Shown here: positions 1-6,114 of the stretch, piece by piece
How the letters are laid out: each line of letters begins with the position of its first letter
Numbering within the stretch: the stretch's first letter is position 1
Assembly: GCA_020853995.1 (NCBI GenBank)
Contig: JADYXV010000273.1
Span: 1 to 8,173 of the forward strand
Source of the DNA: Novosphingobium sp.
GTDB lineage: Bacteria > Pseudomonadota > Alphaproteobacteria > Sphingomonadales > Sphingomonadaceae
Reading direction: 5' to 3'
DNA length: 8,173 bases
Program-made: the position numbers and the translations under genes
The notes under the pieces: model-generated
What the model saw: the letters and a program-made list of their open reading frames with translations, nothing else
Told to the model about the DNA's origin: nothing
Database searches by the model: none

Positions 1-101
1 AGATCGGCGTAATGTACGGTGCGGGTTCCGGCAAAGGCGGGCTGGCTGGCAGACAGAGCAAGACCAAGCAGGCTAGCGGCGATCATTGAATTGCGGATCA
101 T
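1..101 (-). CDS. UrcA-like exported protein, 5' end only (runs off the left edge)
   Basis: Read on the minus strand from an ATG at 101, this gives 33 codons with no stop before the window edge. The N-terminus is a textbook Sec signal peptide: a basic start (Met-Ile-Arg-Asn), a hydrophobic stretch of about 13 residues rich in Ala and Leu, and a likely signal peptidase I site after Ala-Phe-Ala (residues 22-24). The mature start reads GTRTVHYADL. A 'Val-x-Tyr-Ala-Asp-Leu' block right after the signal peptide is typical of the UrcA family, small periplasmic proteins of unknown function common in sphingomonads and caulobacters, usually about 100 residues. A Shine-Dalgarno sequence AAGGA (109-113, minus) lies 7 bases before the ATG and supports this start. 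The export call is strong; the UrcA name rests on one short motif recalled from memory, and most of the gene is missing. Confidence 0.6.
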   Translation of the reverse strand, partial: MIRNSMIAASLLGLALSASQPAFAGTRTVHYAD

Positions 102-365
102 GGCGTCGTCCTTCAAACAAGGGCCGGAGCACATCCGGCAAGAGAGTGTTTGCGATGACCGGACCAGTCTGGCGTCGGGGGTCGATTGGGGCTGGTGGGC
201 CACCGCATGCATTTTCTCTAGGTGGATAAGGCCTTGAGAGCGTGCGCGCCTCGACCAGCTTTCCGTAACGTCCGACGAGTGCCGCCCATGCCCGACGAAC
301 GACATTTTCCCATCTACGAACTGCACGTGTGACATTTGGCTGACAAAGCCATATCGTCTGCTGCA
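102..365. other. 264-base intergenic region between divergent genes
   Basis: This stretch separates the minus-strand UrcA-like gene from the plus-strand small membrane protein, so it should hold both promoters and the UrcA-like leader. Open frames exist on both strands, but their translations are Arg/Pro-rich, resemble no family and lack a convincing ribosome-binding site, so they look like chance frames in GC-rich DNA. The only clear structure is the inverted repeat at 123-139. No confident -35/-10 pair was found on either strand. Confidence 0.5.
123..139 (-). repeat. Inverted repeat (6-bp stem, 5-base loop) in the leader of the UrcA-like gene
   Basis: GCCGGA and TCCGGC pair perfectly around a 5-base loop. 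On the minus strand the hairpin would lie 9 bases upstream of the AAGGA ribosome-binding site of the UrcA-like gene, so it falls in that gene's probable 5' leader. It could affect mRNA stability or ribosome access, or be chance; no T-tract follows, so it is not an intrinsic terminator. Confidence 0.35.
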
Positions 366-632
366 ATGGCGATTCTGATAACTTTCCTGTTGGGTATATG
401 TAACTTTGCCCTGCACCATGCGATCATGGACAGCGGCCACCCTCTGCTTGGAAAAATGCCGTGGTTTTATCACGCGCTGGGCGGCCGCTTCACCATGATC
501 GTGGAATTCATGCTGCTGTTTGCTGCCTTGATGTTTGCAGCAGACGATGTGGTCAGCGGACCGATCGCCTATGTCATCTATTCGGTGCTCAACAGCTTTT
601 CGGCTTACCTCATCCTGACCAACAAGGTTTAG
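366..632 (+). CDS. Small membrane protein of unknown function (88 aa, three predicted helices)
   Basis: The protein is very hydrophobic, with three probable membrane helices at about residues 1-16, 40-57 and 65-84. A polar loop (residues 17-39) between helices 1 and 2 contains His-His, a Ser-Gly-His-Pro and an Arg-Phe near the start of helix 2. The layout resembles conserved small sphingomonad membrane proteins, but I cannot name a family. The frame also opens with a TTG at 336, which would add ten residues (MADKAISSAA begins there). Neither start has a good Shine-Dalgarno sequence; ATG 366 was chosen because it puts the first helix at the N-terminus. The next gene begins 48 bases later on the same strand, so the two may be cotranscribed. 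That this is a real gene follows from coherent helices and a long frame, not from a recognised domain. Confidence 0.6.
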   Translation: MAILITFLLGICNFALHHAIMDSGHPLLGKMPWFYHALGGRFTMIVEFMLLFAALMFAADDVVSGPIAYVIYSVLNSFSAYLILTNKV

Positions 633-680
633 GGTCAGGACCTAGGAACCAACGCCGGATCTACCGGTTTTAGGGCGACT

Positions 681-1532
681 ATGGAACACTCCCCCCTTTG
701 GCTGATCATCAATGCGGCAAGCGGCAGCTACAGCGCGGCGGCATTGGCCGACCTGCTTGCCACGATGGAGGCATCAGGCTGCGCACCTGAGCGCGTGATC
801 CGCCTGCCCGAAGATGACTTGCCCACCGGCATGGCCTTGGCCGCATCGGGCGTCAGGACGCTCGCGGTGTTTACCGGTGATGGCACGATAAACTCCGCAG
901 CAACCAGAGCCGAAGGTTGGGATGGCGCGCTATTGGTGCTTCCTGGCGGCACCATGAACCTGTTGTCCAAGTCATTGCACGGCGATGTCCCTGTGCACGC
1001 CATTATCGATCACCTTGGCACTGCAAATCATCGCCGGATCAGCCGCCCTGCCGTTCGCACCTCGCAAGGCACCGCCCTTGTCGAAGTTCTGGCTGGCCCC
1101 GGCGCAATGTGGGCCGATGTGCGCGAAGGCGTACGCGACTTTGATCTGGGCGCGATTGCCGAGACATTCACCAATGCCTTGCGCGAAACACGCGAAGGCC
1201 CCGGCGTGACAATCGCTGATTGCGCCACGGCCAAGCCCGATGGTTACCGCGCACTGCGGATTGCCCCCGAAGATGAGGGATTGCGCGCTGAAGGCTATGA
1301 TTTCTCAGACCTTGCCGACTTTGCCGCGCAAGGTTTTGCCATGCTGGTAAAGCGCGATTTCCGGCAGGGTCCGCATGACGATCTGGGACACTTCGCGGCG
1401 ATTGATTGCCACAGTACAGGCCCGATCCCGCTGATGATTGATGGCGAGCGGCGGCAGGGCGAAGCTGCTGAACGTTTCGAGCGCATCATGTTTCCGGTGG
1501 ACTTTATCACGACAAAACCCGGCGGGGATTGA
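681..1532 (+). CDS. Diacylglycerol/lipid kinase family protein (DAGK catalytic domain)
   Basis: 283 residues. The N-terminal half is a DAGK_cat-type nucleotide-binding domain: 'IINAASGS' (9-16) takes the place of the usual NPxSG turn, the glycine-rich motif 'TGDGTIN' (65-71) is the hallmark phosphate-binding loop, and 'LPGGTMNLL' (87-95) matches the family's 'P.GT.N.(L/F)A' motif. A C-terminal beta-rich domain closes with 'MIDGE' (252-256), the conserved substrate-domain end. Family members transfer phosphate from ATP to a lipid hydroxyl such as diacylglycerol or a sphingoid base, at the cytoplasmic membrane face. The lipid used here cannot be told from sequence; the sphingolipid membranes of sphingomonads make a sphingoid base worth considering, but that is inference. 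AGGG (672-675) sits 5 bases before the ATG. The phosphoesterase gene follows after 35 bases, so the pair is probably one transcription unit. Confidence 0.85.
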   Translation: MEHSPLWLIINAASGSYSAAALADLLATMEASGCAPERVIRLPEDDLPTGMALAASGVRTLAVFTGDGTINSAATRAEGWDGALLVLPGGTMNLLSKSLHGDVPVHAIIDHLGTANHRRISRPAVRTSQGTALVEVLAGPGAMWADVREGVRDFDLGAIAETFTNALRETREGPGVTIADCATAKPDGYRALRIAPEDEGLRAEGYDFSDLADFAAQGFAMLVKRDFRQGPHDDLGHFAAIDCHSTGPIPLMIDGERRQGEAAERFERIMFPVDFITTKPGGD

Positions 1533-1567
1533 CCGACGGTGCCTGAACGTCGATCAACCCGTCCGTC

Positions 1568-2416
1568 ATGACCCGACTGTTCCACATCAGCGACATTCAT
1601 TTCGGACTGGAAGATCGCCGCGCGCTGGATTGGGTGGCGCAATGCATCGCCCGCGAAAAGCCCGATGCGGTATCGATCACCGGTGACCTGACGATGCGCG
1701 CCCGCCACCGCGAATATGCCGCGGCAGTTGAGTGGATAAAGTCGCTCGACGTGCCGGTGACAGTGGAAGTCGGCAATCACGACCTGCCCTACTTCAACCT
1801 GATTGAACGCTTTTTCGATCCCTATCGCCGGTTCGATGCCATCCAGTCTTTGCTTGAGCGCGAGATTGATTTGCCCGGCGTGGCCATTGTGCCGCTGAAA
1901 ACCACGGCCCGCGCCCAATGGCGGCTCAACTGGTCCAAGGGAACGGTCGGCAAGGCTGCGTTGGACCAGACACTGGCGGCCATTGACGCGCTACCATCCG
2001 GCACCCGCGCCGTGGTGGCCTGCCACCATCCGCTGGTTGAGGCCGGAACGCGGGGTAAAGCGTTGACCCGTGGCGGCAGCCGCGCACTGGCAGCCCTTGC
2101 CAGCCGCAATGTTTGCGCCGTGCTGTCAGGCCATGTCCACGATCCGTTTGACCTGATCCACCCCACGCCCAACGGCCCGGTGCGGATGATCGGCGCAGGC
2201 ACCCTGTCACAGCGGGTGCGCTCCACCCCGCCCAGCTTCAACGAATTGACGCTGAAAGATGGCAGCATCAACGTGCGCGTGCGCAACCTTGAACATGTGC
2301 CCACGCGCGACATGCAGATTGACGATGTGCCTGAGAACGCCATGCCCCCGCGCCTTCAAGGGGAGCCGGTTGCACCCATCGGTGCAGTGCCGGAAGTCGA
2401 TCCGCCAATTTACTGA
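1568..2416 (+). CDS. Calcineurin-like metallophosphoesterase
   Basis: 282 residues with the full two-metal phosphoesterase signature in order: D-x-H in 'HISDIHFG' (Asp9, His11), 'GD' (Asp40), 'GNHD' (Asn70, His71), His153/His154 in 'ACHHP' and 'GHVH' (188-191). These residues bind a dinuclear metal centre and carry out hydrolysis of phosphoesters. The overall arrangement is that of the CpdA-like branch (class III cyclic nucleotide phosphodiesterases and relatives), but the substrate is not fixed by the motifs. The last 35 or so residues are Pro-rich and probably disordered. There is no signal peptide, so it is likely cytoplasmic. No clear Shine-Dalgarno precedes the ATG; the start is supported because the family's first strand begins 3 residues in. 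It lies 35 bases after the lipid kinase gene and converges with panC. Confidence 0.88.
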   Translation: MTRLFHISDIHFGLEDRRALDWVAQCIAREKPDAVSITGDLTMRARHREYAAAVEWIKSLDVPVTVEVGNHDLPYFNLIERFFDPYRRFDAIQSLLEREIDLPGVAIVPLKTTARAQWRLNWSKGTVGKAALDQTLAAIDALPSGTRAVVACHHPLVEAGTRGKALTRGGSRALAALASRNVCAVLSGHVHDPFDLIHPTPNGPVRMIGAGTLSQRVRSTPPSFNELTLKDGSINVRVRNLEHVPTRDMQIDDVPENAMPPRLQGEPVAPIGAVPEVDPPIY

Positions 2417-2428
2417 ACCTCAGTTCAG
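2413..2428. terminator. Perfect inverted repeat across the convergent stop codons; possible bidirectional terminator
   Basis: CTGAAC and GTTCAG pair as a 6-bp stem around the loop CTCA. The stop codon of the phosphoesterase (2414-2416) lies in the left arm and the panC stop (2420-2422) lies in the loop. The position between two convergent genes is where a shared terminator is expected. There is no T-tract on the plus side and only a weak TAAATT on the minus side, so it would be a poor intrinsic terminator; it could instead protect the 3' ends. Confidence 0.35.
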
Positions 2429-3280
2429 CCCAAGTCCCATGTTGTCGATCAGGCGTGCCCCGCCGATGCGAGCGGCCACCAGCAGCCGCGCCGCTTGGCC
2501 AGTGAACGTAGTCAGTTCCTCCAGCGTCGCCGCATCGCGCAAATCAGCGTAATCGACGGACAGGAAACCTGCGGCCAGAATGTCGGCTTCGAGGCTGGCA
2601 AGGCTGGCGGCCACGTCTGCCCCGCCCTCAATCGCGGCAATCGCGCGGCGCATCGCGGCAGCCAGCCCCGCGGCCTGATCCCGCTCGGCCTGTGTCAGAT
2701 ACTGGTTGCGGCTGCTCATGGCGAGGCCGCTGGCTTCGCGCACCGTGGGCACGCCGATGATCGCATCGGCATGAGGCCACGTCAGATCAAGGTCGCGCGC
2801 CATGCGGCGGATCACGGCCAGTTGCTGCCAGTCCTTTTCGCCAAACAAGGCCAGATCGGGACGGACCTGCTGGAACAGCTTGCACACCACCTTGGCCACG
2901 CCATCAAACTGACCCGGCCTTGCCGCACCCCACGCCACTTCGCTTACGCCCGAAACCGAAATGTTGGTGGCATAGCCATCAGGGTACATCTGATCGACAG
3001 TCGGCGCCCAAAGCACCGCAACGCCTTTAGCCTCCAGCAGCGCCGCATCGGCGGCCAACCGGCGCGGGTAGGCATCAAGATCCTCGCTCGGCCCGAACTG
3101 GCGCGGATTGACGAAAATCGAGGCGATGACGTGGTCTGCCCGCCGCGCCGCTTCACGCACCAGGGTCAGGTGTCCTTCATGCAACGCGCCCATTGTGGGG
3201 ACAAGTGCAACACTTTTTCCCCCGTTTTTGAGCGCATCGACCGCTTCGCGTAGCTCAACAAGCCGTTTGATGGTTTGCAC
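2420..3280 (-). CDS. panC: Pantothenate synthetase (pantoate--beta-alanine ligase)
   Basis: Joins pantoate and beta-alanine with ATP to make pantothenate (vitamin B5), the precursor of coenzyme A, in the cytoplasm. The 286-residue product has the family's usual length and motifs: 'PTMGALHEGH' (28-37) holding the HIGH-like nucleotide-binding HEGH, 'IFVNPRQF' (55-62), 'GQFDGVAKVV' (123-132), 'FGEKDWQQ' (146-153), 'VREASGLAMSSRN' (180-192) with the KMSKS-like loop, and a C-terminal domain ending 'ARLIDNM'. The frame is open further upstream, to 3484, but the extra residues resemble nothing in PanC. The GTG at 3280 is chosen because GGAGAGG lies 8 bases before it and the product then begins 'QTIKRLVELR', as PanC proteins do. 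It diverges from mipZ and no other pan gene is in the window. Confidence 0.95.
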   Translation of the reverse strand: MQTIKRLVELREAVDALKNGGKSVALVPTMGALHEGHLTLVREAARRADHVIASIFVNPRQFGPSEDLDAYPRRLAADAALLEAKGVAVLWAPTVDQMYPDGYATNISVSGVSEVAWGAARPGQFDGVAKVVCKLFQQVRPDLALFGEKDWQQLAVIRRMARDLDLTWPHADAIIGVPTVREASGLAMSSRNQYLTQAERDQAAGLAAAMRRAIAAIEGGADVAASLASLEADILAAGFLSVDYADLRDAATLEELTTFTGQAARLLVAARIGGARLIDNMGLGLN

Positions 3281-3288
3281 GCGAGGCC

Positions 3289-3295
3289 CCTCTCC
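3289..3295 (-). promoter_or_regulatory. Ribosome-binding site fixing the GTG start of panC
   Basis: GGAGAGG on the minus strand, 8 bases before the GTG at 3280. It is among the strongest Shine-Dalgarno matches in the window and decides between the GTG start and upstream in-frame possibilities. Confidence 0.7.
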
Positions 3296-3314
3296 ACTAA
3301 GTCCGTGAGGAAGG

Positions 3315-3343
3315 GCGATACGGGGGCAAGACGTCTCTCGCAA
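3315..3343 (-). promoter_or_regulatory. Candidate panC promoter (weak)
   Basis: On the minus strand TTGCGA (3338-3343) is followed after exactly 17 bases by TATCGC (3315-3320). This would start transcription near 3308 and leave a leader of about 28 bases to the panC GTG. The -35 matches TTGACA at four of six positions and the -10 only at its first three bases, so this is a guess supported mainly by position and spacing. Confidence 0.25.
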
Positions 3344-3378
3344 GTCCGACCCGCGCATCACAACAGAGAGTATGCTCC

Positions 3379-4200
3379 TTGACGACAGGCCCCCATCGCA
3401 TCGTCTTTGCCAACGAAAAAGGCGGCACTGGCAAGTCAACCACTGCTGTCCACGTGGCCGTGGCACTGGCTTATCAGGGCGCACGTGTTGCCGCGATCGA
3501 TCTTGATGCCCGACAGCGCACGATGCACCGTTATCTTGAAAACCGCGCCGAAACCATGCGCCGTAGGTCCATAAAGCTGCCGACCGCCAATTTTGAAGTC
3601 TATGACGGACAAAGCATTGATGAGCTTGACGGATTAAGCGAGCGGCTTTCAGAAACGCACGATTTCATCGTCTATGACACGCCTGGCCGTGACGATCCCT
3701 TGGCCCGCCATGTCGCCACCCGCGCCGATACGCTGGTCACGCCCCTGAATGACAGCTTCGTCGATTTCGATCTGATCGGCCAGGTGGACGCAGAAACCTT
3801 CAAGGTGCGCCGCCTGTCCTTTTATGCCGAACTCATCTGGGAAGCGCGCAAGAAGCGGGCGATGGCCACGATCAAGGATTCGCGCCGCGAGATGGACTGG
3901 GTCGTGGTGCGCAACCGCACCGGCTATACCGAAGCGCGTAACCAGCGCCGTATCGATCAGGCGCTAACCGAATTGTCCAAGCGCGTCGGCTTCCGCATCG
4001 CCAGCGGCCTGTCAGAACGGGTGATCTATCGCGAACTGTTCCCGTCGGGCCTGACCCTGCTGGATAAAGGCCACTTGGGCGAACTGGGCACCAGTCACCT
4101 TGTCGCGCGGCAAGAACTGCGCACTTTGGTTGCCGGCCTGAAACTGCCGACACCGGCAAAAGCGACCACAGCCACCGCCGCGCTGGAAACTGCAGCCTGA
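3379..4200 (+). CDS. mipZ: MipZ, ParA-like ATPase that positions the division plane
   Basis: 273 residues of a ParA/MinD-type ATPase. The deviant Walker A motif 'EKGGTGKST' is at 13-21, the 'IDLD' strand at 40-43 and 'YDTPG' (99-103) forms the Walker B/switch region. Stretches diagnostic of MipZ rather than ParA include 'LDARQRT' (42-48), 'TPLNDSFVDFDLIG' (121-134), 'MDWVVVRNR' (172-180), 'TEARNQRRI' (184-192) and 'SERVIYRELFPSGLTLLD' (212-229). In Caulobacter, MipZ binds the ParB-parS complex, forms polar gradients as an ATP-dependent dimer on DNA, and inhibits FtsZ assembly away from midcell. The start is a TTG; AGAGAG (3365-3370) is 8 bases upstream and no other in-frame start precedes it. 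An ATG at 3372 is out of frame. The stop overlaps the next gene's start. Confidence 0.93.
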   Translation: MTTGPHRIVFANEKGGTGKSTTAVHVAVALAYQGARVAAIDLDARQRTMHRYLENRAETMRRRSIKLPTANFEVYDGQSIDELDGLSERLSETHDFIVYDTPGRDDPLARHVATRADTLVTPLNDSFVDFDLIGQVDAETFKVRRLSFYAELIWEARKKRAMATIKDSRREMDWVVVRNRTGYTEARNQRRIDQALTELSKRVGFRIASGLSERVIYRELFPSGLTLLDKGHLGELGTSHLVARQELRTLVAGLKLPTPAKATTATAALETAA

Positions 4201-4490
4201 TGCCCAAACTCCTCGCGCTTGTCGTCCTTGTCAGCATCGCGTGCAAAATGCTGGCAGGGCGCTGGCCGTGGGAACTGCTCATGGGCAATCCGCGCATGAA
4301 CGCCGAGGCGAAAGCGCGCAACTTGCTGGGTATTCCGGCCTCTGCGGGGTACGATGACGTGATCGAGGCGCACCGCCGCCTGATTACACAAGTCCACCCC
4401 GATCGCGGCGGATCGAACGAGGCCGTGCACGAAGCCAATGCGGCACGTGATCTGCTGCTGGCCCGTCTGGGTGATCGCAGGAACGGCTAA
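4200..4490 (+). CDS. Membrane-anchored J-domain (DnaJ-like) protein
   Basis: 96 residues. A hydrophobic segment at about residues 4-20 is probably a membrane anchor, which would leave the J domain (about 34-93) in the cytoplasm. The J domain has 'ARNLLGIPASAGYDDVIEAHRRL' helices I-II, the diagnostic HPD tripeptide at 66-68 ('VHPDRGGS'), and helix III with 'ANAARDLLL'. The anchor-plus-J layout resembles the TIM14/Pam18 and DjlA-like group of co-chaperones, which stimulate the ATPase of Hsp70 at a membrane. The ATG overlaps the mipZ stop by one base (TGATG, 4198-4202) and there is only a weak Shine-Dalgarno, so its translation is probably coupled to mipZ. Its Hsp70 partner is presumably DnaK encoded elsewhere. 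Target unknown. Confidence 0.85.
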   Translation: MPKLLALVVLVSIACKMLAGRWPWELLMGNPRMNAEAKARNLLGIPASAGYDDVIEAHRRLITQVHPDRGGSNEAVHEANAARDLLLARLGDRRNG

Positions 4491-4540
4491 GCACGACGCC
4501 GCGTTTATCCGGTTGCATCACGTTTGATAGGAGCCGGACC

Positions 4541-5944
4541 ATGCGCCACAGCTTTGATCCCACAATCCTGCGCGAATACGACATTCGCGGCGTGTTTGGT
4601 GAGACGCTGGGCACCGATGACGCTCACGCCATCGGCCGCAGTTTCGGAACGCGCGTGGCGCAAACGGGCGGCAGACGCGTTGTTGTGGGCTATGACGGGC
4701 GGTTAAGTTCGCCTGTCCTGGAACACGCATTGGTCGAAGGGCTTACTGCCAGCGGTATGGACGTCGTGCGGATCGGCATGGGGCCAACCCCGATGCTGTA
4801 TTATGCCGCAGCGTCACTTCCAGATATACAGGGCGGCATTCAGGTAACCGGCAGCCACAATCCCGCCAATCACAATGGCTTCAAGGCGGTACTTGAAGGG
4901 AGAGCGTTCTTCGGGGCCGATATAGTCGATCTCGGGCGCATTGCCGATGAAGGCAGTTGGGTATCTGGCAATGGCCACGTCACCGATGTTGCCGTCATGG
5001 ATGCTTACGTCGACCGCTTGCTCGGCGGGCTGGACGGGGTCGACCGAACCCTGCTGGAGGGCCTGCGCATCGGCTGGGATACCGGCAACGGCGCGGCCGG
5101 CCCCGTCGTCGAGGCCTTGACCGCCCGTTTGCCCGGACACCATGTCTTGCTGTTCACGCTTGTGGACGGCCATTTTCCCAACCATCATCCTGATCCGACT
5201 GTTGAGGCAAATCTCACCGATCTTGTGCGGGCTGTCGCGGCGGGAAACCTCGACTTCGGAATAGCATTCGACGGAGATGGTGACCGAATTGGAGTTATCG
5301 ACGGATCTGGCCGCACAATCTGGGGCGATCAACTGCTGGGCATTTTTGCCGAAGACGTGCTGAAAACAGCGCCCGGAGCAATGATCATCGGCGATGTGAA
5401 GTCCAGCAGCGCGCTGTTTGAGCGGATTTCAGCGCTCGGCGGCATTCCGCTCATGTGGAAAACCGGGCACTCGCTGATAAAATCCAAAATGAACGAAACT
5501 GGTGCCTTGCTGGGTGGCGAAATGAGCGGCCATGTCTGCTTTTCCGACCGCTATTACGGTTTTGACGATGCGGTCTATGCTGCCGTCCGCCTGATCGCGG
5601 CCACGGCACGCCTGAACAAAACGGTCACACAGATGCGCAGCGGCTTGCCGGACATGGTCAATACACCGGAATTGCGGTTTCAGGTTGATGAAGCGCGCAA
5701 GTTTGCAGTGGTTGCCGAAGTGGCGGAGCGGCTGCGCGAAGACGATGCCCAGATGAACGACATCGACGGTGTGCGCGTCGATACGCCCGATGGGTGGTGG
5801 CTGCTGCGCGCTTCGAATACACAGGATGTGCTGGTTGTCCGCGCCGAAAGCCGCAGCGCCGATGGTCTCGCGCGGCTGCTGTCCCAAGCCGACGCGCAAC
5901 TGGCGCTATCAGGCATCACGCGCGGATCGCAATTTGGGCATTAG
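4541..5944 (+). CDS. pgmG: Phosphomannomutase/phosphoglucomutase (PgmG-like)
   Basis: 467 residues of the alpha-D-phosphohexomutase superfamily, interconverting the 6- and 1-phosphates of mannose or glucose through a phosphoserine enzyme. All four signature loops are present: catalytic 'TGSHNP' (103-108, phosphoserine Ser105), metal-binding 'FDGDGDRIG' (243-251, Asp244/246/248), sugar-specificity 'GGEMSGH' (325-331), and phosphate-binding 'RASNTQ' (423-428). The GEMSGH form is typical of enzymes acting on both mannose and glucose phosphates, feeding GDP-mannose and UDP-glucose to lipopolysaccharide and exopolysaccharide. In gellan/sphingan producers this enzyme is called PgmG; the symbol is assigned by family resemblance. 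AGGAG (4529-4533) lies 7 bases before the ATG. It follows the J-domain gene by 50 bases and may share its transcript. Confidence 0.92.
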   Translation: MRHSFDPTILREYDIRGVFGETLGTDDAHAIGRSFGTRVAQTGGRRVVVGYDGRLSSPVLEHALVEGLTASGMDVVRIGMGPTPMLYYAAASLPDIQGGIQVTGSHNPANHNGFKAVLEGRAFFGADIVDLGRIADEGSWVSGNGHVTDVAVMDAYVDRLLGGLDGVDRTLLEGLRIGWDTGNGAAGPVVEALTARLPGHHVLLFTLVDGHFPNHHPDPTVEANLTDLVRAVAAGNLDFGIAFDGDGDRIGVIDGSGRTIWGDQLLGIFAEDVLKTAPGAMIIGDVKSSSALFERISALGGIPLMWKTGHSLIKSKMNETGALLGGEMSGHVCFSDRYYGFDDAVYAAVRLIAATARLNKTVTQMRSGLPDMVNTPELRFQVDEARKFAVVAEVAERLREDDAQMNDIDGVRVDTPDGWWLLRASNTQDVLVVRAESRSADGLARLLSQADAQLALSGITRGSQFGH

Positions 5945-6005
5945 AACCAGATGCTTTGCGCTTGCCAAGAGTAATGGCGCTGACGCATCAGTGCGGGCGA
6001 GTTAC

Positions 6006-6010
6006 GAGGA
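6006..6010 (+). promoter_or_regulatory. Ribosome-binding site before the Hsp70-like short ORF
   Basis: GAGGA ends 5 bases before the ATG at 6016. It matters because it shows that the short Hsp70-like frame keeps a translation start of normal quality, as expected either for a recently truncated gene or for a real small protein. Confidence 0.6.
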
Positions 6011-6015
6011 CGGCA

Positions 6016-6114
6016 ATGTTCATTGGGATCGATCTTGGAACCGCCAATAGCGCGGTGGCCGCCTGGCAGCGCACCTTGATGCAGGCGCGCGATGCAGGCC
6101 GAATCGATGGATGA
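6016..6114 (+). pseudogene. Hsp70 (DnaK/HscC-like) N-terminal remnant, 32-codon ORF
   Basis: The ORF begins MFIGIDLGTANSAVAAW, which is the first beta-hairpin and phosphate-1 loop of the Hsp70 ATPase domain (consensus IGIDLGTTNS). Homology stops after residue 17: an intact Hsp70 would continue for 500-600 residues with the phosphate-2 and adenosine loops, but here only 15 more residues follow (QRTLMQARDAGRIDG) before TGA. The tail does not look like the sequence that normally follows in Hsp70, so a deletion junction near residue 17-18 is likely. The tail may come from the lost C-terminus of the Hsp70 or from the 5' part of a downstream J-protein gene. The start has a good ribosome-binding site and lies 71 bases after pgmG. 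It overlaps the next gene by 8 bases. A 32-residue peptide with half a nucleotide-binding hairpin cannot fold as a chaperone; a separate small-protein role is possible but unsupported. Confidence 0.65.

Noticed and set aside
73..366. 97-codon open frame on the minus strand across the intergenic region.
   Set aside because: Arg/Pro-rich translation with no recognisable family; it overlaps the in-phase start and signal peptide of the UrcA-like gene in another frame, which has the better ribosome-binding site.
648..670. Possible terminator CCGG-ATCTA-CCGG followed by four T residues before the lipid kinase gene.
   Set aside because: The stem is only 4 bp and each arm is itself palindromic; too weak to call, and the gap is only 48 bases between same-strand genes.
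1295..1918. 207-codon minus-strand frame opposite the kinase and phosphoesterase genes.
   Set aside because: It lies antisense to two genes with complete catalytic motifs and its own translation matches no family; such long antisense frames are common in GC-rich DNA.
2495..3253. 252-codon plus-strand frame opposite panC.
   Set aside because: It is antisense to an unmistakable PanC, and its His/Arg/Gly-rich composition is that of a shadow frame.
3372..3500. ATG at 3372 as an alternative start near mipZ.
   Set aside because: It is in a different frame from MipZ and reads into an unrelated short Arg/Cys-rich frame; MipZ must start at TTG 3379.
4500..4540. Separate promoter for pgmG in the 50-base gap after the J-domain gene.
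   Set aside because: No -35/-10 pair with acceptable spacing was found; only the AGGAG ribosome-binding site is clear.
5961..5989. Heat-shock-like promoter (CTTGCC, 17-base spacer, CGCATC) before the Hsp70-like remnant.
   Set aside because: It would fit the idea of an Hsp70 operon, but the -10 half is far from any sigma-32 consensus and such a match is expected by chance.
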